Part shown: piece by piece, positions 25,481 to 35,142 of the stretch
Numbering within the stretch: the first letter of the stretch is position 1
Layout: each line of letters opens with the position of its first letter
NCBI GenBank assembly: GCA_041390685.1
Contig: JAWKPL010000001.1
Location: 2,551,143 to 2,615,142 of the forward strand
From: JAIBBD01 sp041390685
Lineage (GTDB): Bacteria > Chloroflexota > Dehalococcoidia > UBA2979
Direction: 5' to 3'
Length of the DNA stretch: 64,000 bases
Program-made: the position numbers and the translations under genes
Notes under the pieces: model-generated
The model's database searches: none
The model's input: the letters and a program-made list of their open reading frames with translations, nothing else
Told to the model about the DNA's origin: nothing

Positions 25481-26766
25481 TTCGCATGCACGGCATCTTC
25501 CGCGGTCGCCCCGATGTCCGTTCGGTAGTGCATCCCCTCGAAGCGAATGCGCCGCACGTTGTCGTATGCCCGCGCCCGTGCGTCGGCGACCGTCGCACCG
25601 CTCGCCACGACGCACAGCACCCGCCCGCCCGAGGTGCGCAGCACCCCGGCGTCGTCGCGCTTCGCCCCCGCGAGGAACACCTGTACGTCCGCGTCGACGT
25701 CCCCAACGCCTTCGATGGGGAAGCCCGTCTCGTACGCCCCCGGGTAGCCCCCCGAGGCCAGCACGACGCCCACTGTCGCCGCCCCGCTCCACTCGACCGG
25801 CACGTCCGCCAGCCGCCCGTGCGCGACCGCATCGCAGATCGCGAGGAGGTCCGACTGCAGTCGAGGCAGCAGCACCTCCGTCTCCGGGTCGCCGAAGCGG
25901 CAGTTGAACTCCACCACCCGCGGCCCCGCGTCGGTCACCATCATCCCCGGGTACAGCACCCCTCGATATGGCCGCCCCGCGGCCGCCATCGCCCGCACGG
26001 TCGCCTCGGTCACCTCGCGCTCGATGAACGAGGCGTACTCGGCGCTCAGCCAGCCCGGCGGCGAATACACGCCCATCCCCCCGGTGTTCGGTCCGAGGTT
26101 GCCGTCGAACACCGGCTTGTGGTCGCACGAGAACGGCATGTGCCGCACCGTCACGCCATCCGAGAACGCATGCGCCGAGGTCTCCGGCCCCCGCATCCGC
26201 TCCTCGATCACGACGCGCGCGCCGGCGTCCCCGAACGCTCGCCCGACCATCGTCTCGTCGATCGCCGCGAGGGCCTGCGCCACGTCGTCGCACACCGTGA
26301 CGCCCTTCCCGAGCGCCAGCCCGTCCGCCTTCACCACACACGGCCCGCCGAGGGCTTCGACGTACTGTCTGGCCTCCGCCGCGTCCTCGAACACGCGCGA
26401 CTCGGCGGTCGGGATGCCCGCGTCCCGCATGACCTGCTTCGCGAACGACTTCGACCATTCGAGTTTCGCCGCCGCCCTGGTGGGCCCGAACGCCGCGATC
26501 CCCGCGGCAGCCAGCGCATCGACGACGCCCGCCGCAAGCGGGTCGTCCGGCGCCACGATCACGAGGTCCGCGCGCACCCGCTGCGCCAGCGCCACGACCC
26601 CCTCGACGTCCGTCGCGCGCACCTCGACGTTCTCGCCAAGCTCCGCCGTCCCGGCGTTCCCCGGCGCAATCCACAGCTTCCCGAGCATCGAGGACAGCGC
26701 GAGCTTCCACGCAATCGCGTGCTCCCGCCCGCCCGACCCGAGGAGGACGACGTTGAGGGCAGTCAT
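25477..26766 (-). CDS. purD: Phosphoribosylamine--glycine ligase (GAR synthetase)
   Basis: 429 residues, ATP-grasp. Ligates glycine to phosphoribosylamine. Motifs: VVLLGSGGREHAIAWKL at the start, APGNAGTAELG, PDDPLAAGVVDAL, the ATP-grasp segment (GGPCVVKADGLALGKGV), and PNTGGMGVYSPPG plus VVEFNCRFGDPETEVLLPRL. It overlaps the upstream glycosylase-fold gene and the downstream DUF4258 gene by four bases each. Confidence 0.95.
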   Translation of the reverse strand: MTALNVVLLGSGGREHAIAWKLALSSMLGKLWIAPGNAGTAELGENVEVRATDVEGVVALAQRVRADLVIVAPDDPLAAGVVDALAAAGIAAFGPTRAAAKLEWSKSFAKQVMRDAGIPTAESRVFEDAAEARQYVEALGGPCVVKADGLALGKGVTVCDDVAQALAAIDETMVGRAFGDAGARVVIEERMRGPETSAHAFSDGVTVRHMPFSCDHKPVFDGNLGPNTGGMGVYSPPGWLSAEYASFIEREVTEATVRAMAAAGRPYRGVLYPGMMVTDAGPRVVEFNCRFGDPETEVLLPRLQSDLLAICDAVAHGRLADVPVEWSGAATVGVVLASGGYPGAYETGFPIEGVGDVDADVQVFLAGAKRDDAGVLRTSGGRVLCVVASGATVADARARAYDNVRRIRFEGMHYRTDIGATAEDAVHAK

Positions 26767-27470
26767 ACTTCAAGCTCGGTTAAGCGGTCAGCGAGATCGC
26801 TAAGAGCTTTTCGAATTGCGTGTCTGGGCAGCGCAAAAACAAAGCGCCGCGTTCTGCCGGTTGTAACCACCGCGTCGCGGTAGTGCTGATTTCCGTAGGA
26901 AATCTTGTGGGTTTCAATGCTGGGACGAGATCCGAAATGGTCTAGTACTGGGTACCAAGTGGATTCGCTGCTTCCTAGGAGCACCAGGACACGCGGCTTC
27001 ACAATCCGTATTAGCTCAATACCGATAGGCATTCCAGAGCAGAATAGATCTCTTGGTAACTTGTCTACGGATGATGATCGAAATGGGATTACGTTTCCCG
27101 TGGGTGAATTCCGAAGAAGTTGCTCGCCTGTCTTAGTGCGCCCACCTGCGAGCCCGTAAGTTTCGGCTACGTCATACGCTACCTTTTGTAGGGGATACTG
27201 ACCGCGTGGCCTGCCTGACCAACACTCATCGAGAAACGCAGAGTACGGCTTCCTTCTCGTTCGGTAGGGCTTCCCAGGATCTTTCGGATCGGCGTTGTCA
27301 GGATCTCCGCCAGGATTGATCCCTAGTAGCATGAAGTCGTGTGACATAAACGTACTTGGGTGAGAATAAATGAGACGGTACCCTTTTGCTGGATCAGCAA
27401 CATCTCTCGTACTCAGAATCGAGAGACACTTTCGATCGAGCGCTCTCAATTGGCTTTCCACCGAGAACAT
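26763..27470 (-). CDS. Uracil-DNA-glycosylase-fold protein, lower GC than neighbours
   Basis: 235 residues from ATG 27470. DFMLLGINPGGDP (about residues 45-57) and PRVLVLLGSSES (about 160-171) resemble the active-site strands of the uracil-DNA glycosylase superfamily, but the family-specific catalytic pair cannot be confirmed, so substrate is open. Codons are much more AT-rich than in guaA and purD, which flank it by 8 bases and by an ATGA overlap. This suggests recent transfer of a gene that nevertheless fits the operon exactly. Could be a base-excision or a defence enzyme. Confidence 0.55.
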   Translation of the reverse strand: MFSVESQLRALDRKCLSILSTRDVADPAKGYRLIYSHPSTFMSHDFMLLGINPGGDPDNADPKDPGKPYRTRRKPYSAFLDECWSGRPRGQYPLQKVAYDVAETYGLAGGRTKTGEQLLRNSPTGNVIPFRSSSVDKLPRDLFCSGMPIGIELIRIVKPRVLVLLGSSESTWYPVLDHFGSRPSIETHKISYGNQHYRDAVVTTGRTRRFVFALPRHAIRKALSDLADRLTELEV

Positions 27471-27478
27471 CGCAGCCG

Positions 27479-29146
27479 TCACTCCCACTCGATGGTGCCG
27501 GGCGGCTTCGAGGTGATGTCGTACACCACCCGGTTCACCCCCGGCACCTCGTTCACGATCCGCGTCGAGATCCGCCCCAGGAGGTCGTACGGTAGCCGCG
27601 CCCAGTCCGCCGTCATCGCGTCCTCGGCGGTCACGCACCGCAGCGCCACGCAGTAGCCGTACGTGCGGAAGTCGCCCTGCACGCCCACTGTCTTCGTGTC
27701 CGTGAGCACCGCGAACGACTGCCAGAGGTCGTAGTACAGCGCCGCGTTCCGGATCTCGTCCATCACGATCCAGTCCGCCGCCCGCAGGATGTCGAGCTTC
27801 TCCCGCGTCACCTCGCCGATGACGCGGATCGCGAGGCCGGGACCGGGGAACGGCTGCCGGTACACCATCTCGTCGGGTAGCCCCAGCTCTTTGCCCACCC
27901 GCCGCACCTCGTCCTTGAACAGGTTGCGCAGCGGCTCGATGAGCGTGAACTGCATGTCCTTCGGCAGCCCGCCGACGTTGTGATGCGTTTTGATCTTCGC
28001 CGCCGCGCTGCTCCCCGTGGACGCCGATTCGATGACGTCCGGGTACGTCGTCCCCTGGCAGATGAAGTCGACCGTGCCGAGGTGTGTCGCTTCCGCCTCG
28101 AAGACGCGGATGAACGTCTCGCCGATCCGCTTGCGTTTGGTTTCAGGCGCCGTCACCTCTGCCAGCTCGGACATAAACCGGTCGGTCGAGTCGACATGGA
28201 TGAGGTTCATCGACATGTGCTGCCGGAACGTGCTCACGACGCGTTCCGCCTCGCCGAGGCGCAGCAGCCCGTTGTCGACGAAGATGCACGTCAGCTGGTC
28301 GCCAATCGCCCGATGTACCAGCGTCGCCGCCACGGCCGAGTCGACCCCGCCCGACAGCGCACAGATGACCTTGCCGTCGCCCACGCGCTCGCGGATGTGC
28401 TCCACCGACTCCTCGATGAAGTTCGACGCGGTCCAGTCGCCGCTGCACCCCGCGACGTCGAGCACGAAGTTGCGGATCAGCTGGTCGCCCTGCGGCGTGT
28501 GCACCACCTCCGGGTGGAACTGGATCCCGAGGTGTCCTCCGGCGTCCGCCATCACCGCCACCGGCGACGACTCCGACTGCGCGATCGAGCGGAACCCCGG
28601 CGGCAGTTCCGCGACGTGGTCGCCGTGCGACATCCAGACGGGCATCGAGGACGGCAGCCCCCGCAGCAGCGGGTTCGAGCTGTCAGACAGCGTGATCACG
28701 GCGTGCCCGTACTCCCGCACCGAGGCCGGCACGACCCGCCCGCCGAGCGTGTGCGCCAGCAGCTGCATCCCGTAGCAGATGCCTAGCACCGGCAGCTTCG
28801 AGGCGATCACGTACGGGGACAGCGTCGGCGCGCCCTCCTCGTACACGGAGGCCGGTCCGCCCGACAGCACGAATCCCTTCACGCGCAGGTGGTTCAGGTC
28901 CTCGGGCTTCGTGTCCCACGGCACCAGCTCCGAGTACACGCCGGCCTCGCGGATACGCCGCGCGATCAGCATCGAGAACTGCGACCCGTAGTCGAGGACC
29001 ACGATCGCCTCGGGCGCGTTCGGGGCGGGCGTGAAGATCTGGCCGGGCTCCCGGTCGGACGCGATCTCGAGATACGTCCCGACCTCGCTGTCGCCGGAAG
29101 CGCGAATCCTGGGAGGCGCGCCTGCTGCCTCGTTGCTGTCAGTCAT
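27479..29146 (-). CDS. guaA: GMP synthase (glutamine-hydrolysing)
   Basis: 555 residues: class I glutamine amidotransferase, then PP-loop ATPase and dimerisation domain. Seen: VVLDYGSQFSMLIARRIRE, the nucleophile Cys in LPVLGICYGMQLLAHTLGG, GIQFHPEVVHTP, the P-loop CALSGGVDSAVAATLVHRA and C-terminal PFPGPGLAIRV and TSKPPGTIEWE. An N-terminal tail of about 40 residues precedes the first domain. Start ATG 29146. First gene of the leftward purine operon, with a good promoter upstream. Confidence 0.95.
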   Translation of the reverse strand: MTDSNEAAGAPPRIRASGDSEVGTYLEIASDREPGQIFTPAPNAPEAIVVLDYGSQFSMLIARRIREAGVYSELVPWDTKPEDLNHLRVKGFVLSGGPASVYEEGAPTLSPYVIASKLPVLGICYGMQLLAHTLGGRVVPASVREYGHAVITLSDSSNPLLRGLPSSMPVWMSHGDHVAELPPGFRSIAQSESSPVAVMADAGGHLGIQFHPEVVHTPQGDQLIRNFVLDVAGCSGDWTASNFIEESVEHIRERVGDGKVICALSGGVDSAVAATLVHRAIGDQLTCIFVDNGLLRLGEAERVVSTFRQHMSMNLIHVDSTDRFMSELAEVTAPETKRKRIGETFIRVFEAEATHLGTVDFICQGTTYPDVIESASTGSSAAAKIKTHHNVGGLPKDMQFTLIEPLRNLFKDEVRRVGKELGLPDEMVYRQPFPGPGLAIRVIGEVTREKLDILRAADWIVMDEIRNAALYYDLWQSFAVLTDTKTVGVQGDFRTYGYCVALRCVTAEDAMTADWARLPYDLLGRISTRIVNEVPGVNRVVYDITSKPPGTIEWE

Positions 29147-29185
29147 TGCGCTCGGATTCGGAGGGGAAGACGCCGCTAGGGCCGG

Positions 29186-29214
29186 ATCGTATCGAGGCCC
29201 TATAGTGCGGTCAA
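29186..29214 (-). promoter_or_regulatory. Sigma-70-type promoter of the guaA-pur operon
   Basis: On the complement, TTGACC (29214-29209) and TACGAT (29191-29186) are 17 bases apart, about 40 bases upstream of the guaA start. The whole guaA-to-purS set lacks another clear gap for a promoter. Confidence 0.6.
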
Positions 29215-29248
29215 TGAACCCTGTAGCCACGCTCCGCGCGGTACGCCG

Positions 29249-29860
29249 GTGCCGCTGATCTCCCCCGGCCGCCTCGATGACGTCGCTCGCCTGCTCCTCG
29301 CCGGCGAGGTCGTCGCCATTCCCACCGACACCGTCTACGGCCTCGCTGCCCGTGTCGACGATCCCGAGGCCATCACCAGCCTCGCGACATTGAAGGGCCG
29401 CGACCCGCAGCAGCCAATCGCCGTCCTCTTCGACGCGCTGGAGGCGGTCGCCCCCCTCATCGACCCGCCCGAGGTATTCCACCGCCTTGCCGCGTTCTGG
29501 CCCGGCGCGCTGACCCTGATCGTCCCGGCCCGTCCGGACGCTTTCGTCCCGCTCCTCGTCCCGAGGGGTGCCATCGGCCTGCGCCAGCCCGACGACCCCC
29601 TCGCCCGCGAGCTGCTCCGCCGCTGCGGCGGCCGGCTCGCCGTCACGAGCGCGAACCTCCACGGCCAGCCCGCCGCCTCCACCGCCGCCGAGGTCATCGC
29701 CGCCTTTGGCGACGACCTCCCCGTCCTCGACGGCGGCCCCAGGGGCGACGCCGCCTCCACGGTGATCGACCTCACCGAGGCGTCGCCGCGCGTCCTCCGC
29801 GAGGGCCCCCTCACCGCCGCACAGCTCGGCCTTGCGCCGGAGAAGGAAGGGGCACCCTGA
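29249..29860 (+). CDS. tsaC: L-threonylcarbamoyladenylate synthase (Sua5/YciO/YrdC family)
   Basis: 203 residues, one YrdC domain without the Sua5 C-terminal domain. Makes threonylcarbamoyl-AMP for the t6A37 modification of tRNAs that read ANN codons. Seen: GGxVAIPTDTVYGLAA as LLAGEVVAIPTDTVYGLAA, LKGRDPQQPIAVL, FWPGALTLIVPA and GGRLAVTSANLHGQPA. Starts at GTG 29249, divergent from guaA. Confidence 0.9.
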   Translation: MPLISPGRLDDVARLLLAGEVVAIPTDTVYGLAARVDDPEAITSLATLKGRDPQQPIAVLFDALEAVAPLIDPPEVFHRLAAFWPGALTLIVPARPDAFVPLLVPRGAIGLRQPDDPLARELLRRCGGRLAVTSANLHGQPAASTAAEVIAAFGDDLPVLDGGPRGDAASTVIDLTEASPRVLREGPLTAAQLGLAPEKEGAP

Positions 29861-29991
29861 CTGTCCGGCCCCCGCCCCCGTCGGCGGAGGAGGGTAGGGG
29901 GTCCCACGCGGCCCCGCGATACCACCGAGGCCGTTGAGCCCACTTCGTGTACGATCGGGGTCAGCCCACATTCACACCGGACGAGGCAGGC

Positions 29992-30435
29992 ATGCGCATC
30001 GCGATCGGCGCCGACCACGCGGGGTTCGCGCTCAAGGAAATCCTCCGCAGGGAGCTCGAAGCCCTCGGCGACGAGGTCGCCGACTTCGGCACCCACTCTG
30101 AGGACTCGGTGGACTACCCGGACATCGCCCTCCCGCTCGCGAACTCCATCGCCCGCGCTGAGCACGACTTCGGCATCTTGATCTGCTCCAACGGCGTCGG
30201 CCCGTCCATCGCCGCGAACAAGGTCCACGGCATCCGCGCCGCCCTCTGCCACGATGTCTTCTCCGCGAAACGTGCGCGCCAGCACACGGACGCCAACATC
30301 CTCTGCCTCGGCTCCTGGGCCATCGGCCGCGGTGCCGCCTCCGAGATCCTCCGCGCCTTCCGCGACGCCACCTTCGAGGGTGGGCGTCACCAGCGACGCG
30401 TCGACAAGATCAACGCGGTCGACCGCCCCGACTGA
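29992..30435 (+). CDS. rpiB: Ribose-5-phosphate isomerase B
   Basis: 147 residues, RpiB/LacAB fold. Interconverts ribose-5-phosphate and ribulose-5-phosphate. Seen: RIAIGADHAGFALKEIL, SVDYPDIA, the catalytic Cys in GILICSNGVGPSIAANK and the closing RHQRRVDKI. ATG 29992 is preceded by a weak GAGGCAGG. Ends two bases before the penicillin-acylase gene. Confidence 0.93.
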   Translation: MRIAIGADHAGFALKEILRRELEALGDEVADFGTHSEDSVDYPDIALPLANSIARAEHDFGILICSNGVGPSIAANKVHGIRAALCHDVFSAKRARQHTDANILCLGSWAIGRGAASEILRAFRDATFEGGRHQRRVDKINAVDRPD

Positions 30436-30437
30436 CG

Positions 30438-32789
30438 GTGCCCCTCGACTGGTCGCGCGGACTCGACGCCGCCCGCCTCGCTGCCGGCGTCGCACGCGCC
30501 ACGTACGTGACGCTCCGTAAGACCGCCCACCCCGTCGAGGACGGCACGCTCGCAGTCGCCGGCCTCGACGCACCCGTCGAAGTGCTACGCGACCGCTACG
30601 GCGTCCCCCACATCGTCGCCACCACCGAGCGCGATGCCTTCTTCGGCCAGGGCTTCGTCCACGCCCAGGACAGGCTCTTCCAGATGGACGCGATGCGCCA
30701 CGCCGCCGCCGGCCGCGTCTCCGAGTGGGCCGGCCGTGCGGGCCTCGAAGCCGACCGCTTCATGCGCCGCCTCGGCTTCGCCGACATCGCCGGCCGCGAC
30801 CTCGCCGCCACCGGTCACGAGGAGCGCGACCTGTTGTTCGCCTACGCCCGGGGCGTGAACGCCGCCATTCGCACGCTCCCCGCGCTGCCGCCCGAGTACG
30901 CCGTCCTCGGCGCGAAGCCGGAGCCCTGGCATCCCGAACACTCGATGCTGCTCGGACGTTTCGTGCTCTTCTCGTTCGCAGTGAACTGGGACACCGAGTT
31001 GCTCCGCGAGCGCCTCCTCCGCGGCCTCGGCGCCGAGCGCGCCGCGCTCATCGACCCGGCCTATCCCGAGCACGCGTACGCTTCGGCCGGCGTCCCGATT
31101 GGCCCCGCCGCCGAGCGGCTGCTGGGGGCCTACGAAGCCGCCCTCGAGGCGGGCCTCGACGTCGACGGCGCCTCGAACGCCTGGGCCGTCAGCGCACGTC
31201 GCACGACCACCGGCGCCCCGCTCCTCGCCAGCGACCCCCACCTGGAGTCCCGCATGCCCGGCCTGCTGCACGTGTCCCACGTGCGAGGCGGGCGCTTCGA
31301 CTGCATCGGCGCGGGCGTGGCCGGCATTCCCGGCATCGCCATGGGCCACAGCCGCGACATCGCCTGGGGCATCACGGCCGGTCTCGCCGACGTCAGCGAC
31401 TGCTACATCGAGACCGTCGACCCCGCCGACCCGACGCGCTACCTCACGCCCGACGGCTGGCGTACTGGGCGCACCCGCATCGAGCGCATCCGCGTCCGCG
31501 GCGGCCGTACTGTCGAGGAGCGCGTCCTGGAGACGCGACACGGGCCGGTCATCGGTCCCGCCGTCCGAGGCGAAGACCGGGCGGTGGCGCTACGCTCCAC
31601 GGCCCTCGAGCCGGGCGACCCGCTCGGCCCCGTGCTCGACCTCAGCCGCGCCACGACCGTCGAGGAGTTCGAAGCCGCCGTCGCGCGGCGGCCCGGCGTG
31701 CCCTTCAACTACGTCTATGCCGCCCGCGATGGCCGCATCGGCTACCGCATGTCGGGCCGCATCCCGAAGCGTGAGCACGGTCAGGGTCTGTTGCCTCAGG
31801 ATGGCGCGCGCTCACCCGGCCCGCCGCCCTGCCTCAACCCCGAGGACATGCCCCGCCTCCTCGACCCCGCGGCGGGCTTCGTGGCGAACAGCAACAACGC
31901 GCCCGGAGGCGACTACGAGCTGGGCGCGGACTGGTGCGAGCCATGGCGCGTCGAGCGCGTCGTCGCGCTCCTCGAGGCCACGCCGGTGCATTCCGTTGCT
32001 TCGTTCCAGGCCATCCAGGTCGACGTGTACTCGGGGGCGCTGGCCCGCCTGCGCGATCTCCTCATCGACGCCCTCCCGTCCGAGGACGAGACGCGCCGCT
32101 TCCTCGCCGCCTGGGATGGCACGTTGGGCACGGACAGCGCGGCCGCGGCCCTCGTGGCGCGCACCTACCAGCATCTCGCCCGGAGCCTCGCCACGCGGCT
32201 GGCCGGGCCCTACGCCTCGACAGCCCTCGGCAGTGGCCTCGGCATCATCGGCGGTGGTTCGTTCGGCTACCGCCTCCAGGGCGCCGTCCTCGACGCCCTC
32301 GCCACCCCCGAGCCTCCCCGCTTCGCCGGCGCGGCCGACCGCGACCGTGCCCTCAGGGCCGCGTTCGACGCCGCACTCGCCTCCCTCGAGGGAGAACAAG
32401 GGTCCGCACGCTCGCACTGGCAGTGGGGCAACGCCCACCGCTGGCGCCTGCCCCACCTCCTCGAGCACGTCCCCGGCCTCGGCCGCTGGTACTCGCGAGG
32501 GCCCTACCCCTTCCCCGGCGACGGCAACACCGTGCTCCAGGCCGGCTACGGCGTCGCTGCCGGGACCGGCCGCGTCACGACGCTACCCGGCTACCGGCAG
32601 GTCATCGACCTCGCGGACTTCGATCGCTCGGTCTTCCAGCTCTCGACGGGCAACTCCGGCATCCCCGGCCACCCTCGCTACGACGACTGCATCGAGGAGT
32701 TCGTCGCCGGACGCTACCGCTCGCTGCTGTACGCTCCGGATGCGATCGAGGCGGCGCTGGAGCACCGCCTGCGCTTGGAGCCCGCATGA
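30438..32789 (+). CDS. Penicillin acylase family protein (N-terminal nucleophile hydrolase)
   Basis: 783 residues. Members hydrolyse amide bonds of beta-lactams, acyl-homoserine lactones or similar acylated amines, after autocleavage into two chains. The nucleophile is Ser246 in the SNAWAVS motif, which would become the N terminus of the beta chain; GVPHIVATTERDAFFGQGFVHAQDR marks the alpha chain (residues about 55-80). FGQGYVHAQDRLFQMD-type motif is present. No clear signal peptide is seen, unusual for exported members. Starts at GTG 30438; overlaps the next gene by ATGA. Confidence 0.85.
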   Translation: MPLDWSRGLDAARLAAGVARATYVTLRKTAHPVEDGTLAVAGLDAPVEVLRDRYGVPHIVATTERDAFFGQGFVHAQDRLFQMDAMRHAAAGRVSEWAGRAGLEADRFMRRLGFADIAGRDLAATGHEERDLLFAYARGVNAAIRTLPALPPEYAVLGAKPEPWHPEHSMLLGRFVLFSFAVNWDTELLRERLLRGLGAERAALIDPAYPEHAYASAGVPIGPAAERLLGAYEAALEAGLDVDGASNAWAVSARRTTTGAPLLASDPHLESRMPGLLHVSHVRGGRFDCIGAGVAGIPGIAMGHSRDIAWGITAGLADVSDCYIETVDPADPTRYLTPDGWRTGRTRIERIRVRGGRTVEERVLETRHGPVIGPAVRGEDRAVALRSTALEPGDPLGPVLDLSRATTVEEFEAAVARRPGVPFNYVYAARDGRIGYRMSGRIPKREHGQGLLPQDGARSPGPPPCLNPEDMPRLLDPAAGFVANSNNAPGGDYELGADWCEPWRVERVVALLEATPVHSVASFQAIQVDVYSGALARLRDLLIDALPSEDETRRFLAAWDGTLGTDSAAAALVARTYQHLARSLATRLAGPYASTALGSGLGIIGGGSFGYRLQGAVLDALATPEPPRFAGAADRDRALRAAFDAALASLEGEQGSARSHWQWGNAHRWRLPHLLEHVPGLGRWYSRGPYPFPGDGNTVLQAGYGVAAGTGRVTTLPGYRQVIDLADFDRSVFQLSTGNSGIPGHPRYDDCIEEFVAGRYRSLLYAPDAIEAALEHRLRLEPA

Positions 32790-33802
32790 CTCACTCCCTC
32801 GCCGGCCGCTTCGAGCGCTACCGGCCGCTGGTCATTGACGAGATGCGCGCCGTCGTCGGCGACGACACCACGCGGCTGTCTGCCTGGATGCGCTACCACC
32901 TCGGATGGGAGGACGCCGCCGGCCGGCCCCTCGATGGCGCCTCCGGAAAGCTGCTGCGCCCCTCCGCCCTCCTGCTCGCGACCGAACTCGTTGGCGGCTC
33001 CATCGAGGAGGCACTGCCCGCCGCGGCCGCCGTCGAGCTGGTCCACAACTTCTCCCTGCTCCACGACGACGTCGAGGACCGTAGCGAACGCCGTCACGGG
33101 CGCCCTGCTCTGTGGACGTTCGCCGGCGTGCCTCAGGCCATCAACACCGGCGACGGCATGTACACCCTCGCCCGCCTGGCGATGCACCGCCTGCTCGAGG
33201 CCGGCCTCGAGGAACGCCGCGTCCTCGAGTCCATGCGCGAACTCGACGAGGCATGCCTCCGCCTCGTCGAGGGGCAGTACCTCGACATCTCCTTCGAGGA
33301 CCGCAACGACGTCACGCGCGCCGAGTACCTCGCGATGACCGCCGGTAAGACCGCCGCGATGTTCTCCGCGCCGTTTGCCATCGGCGCGCTCCTCGGCGGC
33401 GCCTCCGGTGACCTCGTCACGGCATTCCGCGAGTTCGGTTACCACGTCGGCCTCGCCTTCCAGGCCATGGACGATATCCTCGGCATCTGGGGCGAGCCCG
33501 AGGTCACTGGCAAGCCCGTCGGCGACGACCTCGCCTCCCGCAAGATGACCTACCCCGTCATCGCCGCCATGGCATCGCCCGCCGTCGGCGCCGCCCTCGT
33601 CGAGGCCTACGCCGAGCCCACCGCTACGGTCGAATCCCTGCGCGAGCTGGTCGTCCAGGGCGAGGGCCGCACTCACACCGAGCACTTCATGCAGAGCGCC
33701 GTCGAATCTGCCCTCGCCGCACTCGGCGCCGCGGCGCTCTCCCCTGCCGCAGAAGCCCTCTTCGAGGAGTTCGCGCGTCTCGCCTCCGCGCGCGTCCGCT
33801 GA
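32786..33802 (+). CDS. Polyprenyl synthetase family protein
   Basis: 338 residues, all-alpha trans-isoprenyl diphosphate synthase fold. Condenses isopentenyl diphosphate onto an allylic primer. The first aspartate-rich motif is HDDVEDRSERRHGRPA, preceded by KLLRPSALLLATELVGG. The second reads AMDDILGIWGE, with DD then G where DDxxD is usual, as in several short-chain relatives. K-related KPVGDDLASRKMTYP follows. The product length cannot be read by eye. Starts at ATG 32786, overlapping the acylase stop by four bases. Confidence 0.85.
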   Translation: MTHSLAGRFERYRPLVIDEMRAVVGDDTTRLSAWMRYHLGWEDAAGRPLDGASGKLLRPSALLLATELVGGSIEEALPAAAAVELVHNFSLLHDDVEDRSERRHGRPALWTFAGVPQAINTGDGMYTLARLAMHRLLEAGLEERRVLESMRELDEACLRLVEGQYLDISFEDRNDVTRAEYLAMTAGKTAAMFSAPFAIGALLGGASGDLVTAFREFGYHVGLAFQAMDDILGIWGEPEVTGKPVGDDLASRKMTYPVIAAMASPAVGAALVEAYAEPTATVESLRELVVQGEGRTHTEHFMQSAVESALAALGAAALSPAAEALFEEFARLASARVR

Positions 33803-33907
33803 TCGGCGCTCGCACGGTTCGAGTGTGGTGGACAGCACCCCGACAATCTGGCCAGTAGCGGTCGATGTGCTAGCGTCGATCGAGACGGTCGCGGCCTCGG
33901 CCGCTGG

Positions 33908-35110
33908 ATGCTGGAGAGCGTGGTGAAGAAGAAGACCATCCGCGACATCGACCTGCAGGGCCAGCGCGTGCTCCTCCGGGTCGACTACAACGTCCAGGTG
34001 GAGAACGGCCGTATCGTCGACGATACGAGGCTCCGCGAGTCCCTTCCCACCATCCATGAGCTGCGTAAGGCGGGCGCCTGCGTCATCGTCTGCTCGCACC
34101 GCGGGCGCCCCCGTGGCGGCATCGACGAGTCGCTCCGCAACGCCCCCGTGGCCCTCCATCTCACCGAGATGCTCGGCGTCCCGGTCCGCACGGCTCAGGA
34201 CTGCATCGGGCCCGAGGCCGAGGCTCAGGCCGCTGCGTTGCGACCCGGCGATGTCCTGATGCTCGAGAACGTCCGCTTCCACCCCGAGGAGGAAGCCAAC
34301 AACGACGAGTTCGCGCGCGCCCTCGCCCGCCTCGGCGACGTCTTCGTGAACGACGCGTTCGGCACCGCCCACCGTGCCCACGCCTCCACCGTCGGCGTCA
34401 CGAAGTACCTGCCCTCCGTCGCCGGGCTCCTGCTCGAGCGCGAAGTCGATTACCTGACGAAGGTCACCGACAGCCCGGAACGCCCCTTCGGCATCGTCCT
34501 CGGCGGCTCCAAGGTCTCCGACAAGATCGCCATCCTGGAAAACCTCACCCGCTGCGCCGATGTCATCTGCATCGGTGGCGCGATCGCGAACACGTTCCTG
34601 AAGGCCCGCGGCATCGACGTCGCCGACTCCCTCGTCGAGAACGACGGCCTCGCCGGCGCCCGTTACATCATGGCGCTCGCCGAGCATCGAGGTGACATCG
34701 AGATCGTCCTCCCCTCGGACGTGGTCGTCGCCTTCGGCGGTGCCGAGGGCGCGCTCGTGCGCACCGTCTCCGTCGCCCAGGTGCCGGTGAACTGGCGCAT
34801 CCTCGATGTGGGTCCCGGCACGGTGCAGTCCTTCGCCAGTGCCCTCCAGCGCTGTAAGACGGTCGTCTGGAACGGGCCCATGGGCCTCTTTGAACGCGAG
34901 CCCTTCGACCGCGGTTCGATGGCCGTCGCCCGCGTCCTCGGCGAGCTCCGCTCCGCCACCACCGTGGTCGGCGGTGGCGAGACGGTCGCCGCCCTCCGCC
35001 GTGCGCACGTCGCGGAGCGCATCTCACACGTCTCGACCGGGGGCGGCGCGTCACTCGCGATGCTGCAGGGCAAGCCGCTTCCCGCCGTAGACGCGCTGCT
35101 CGATGCGTGA
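33908..35110 (+). CDS. pgk: Phosphoglycerate kinase
   Basis: 400 residues from ATG 33908. GTG 33920 or 33923 behind GGAGA fits family N termini better (VKKKTIRDIDLQGQRVLLRVDYN), so the true product may be four or five residues shorter. Transfers phosphate from 1,3-bisphosphoglycerate to ADP. Seen: CSHRGRPRGG, LMLENVRFHPEEEANN, NDAFGTAHRAHAST, VLGGSKVSDKI, WNGPMGLFE and STGGGASLAMLQGK. It heads a glycolytic gene group (pgk-apgM-tpiA). Confidence 0.95.
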   Translation: MLESVVKKKTIRDIDLQGQRVLLRVDYNVQVENGRIVDDTRLRESLPTIHELRKAGACVIVCSHRGRPRGGIDESLRNAPVALHLTEMLGVPVRTAQDCIGPEAEAQAAALRPGDVLMLENVRFHPEEEANNDEFARALARLGDVFVNDAFGTAHRAHASTVGVTKYLPSVAGLLLEREVDYLTKVTDSPERPFGIVLGGSKVSDKIAILENLTRCADVICIGGAIANTFLKARGIDVADSLVENDGLAGARYIMALAEHRGDIEIVLPSDVVVAFGGAEGALVRTVSVAQVPVNWRILDVGPGTVQSFASALQRCKTVVWNGPMGLFEREPFDRGSMAVARVLGELRSATTVVGGGETVAALRRAHVAERISHVSTGGGASLAMLQGKPLPAVDALLDA

Positions 35111-35142
35111 CGCCCGCCGAGACGGCCCGGTAGCATAGCGCC

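Noticed and set aside
32714..35008. 764-codon minus-strand open frame
   Set aside because: Antisense to the polyprenyl synthase and pgk genes; composition is low-complexity Glu/Gly/Ala/Val with no motif.
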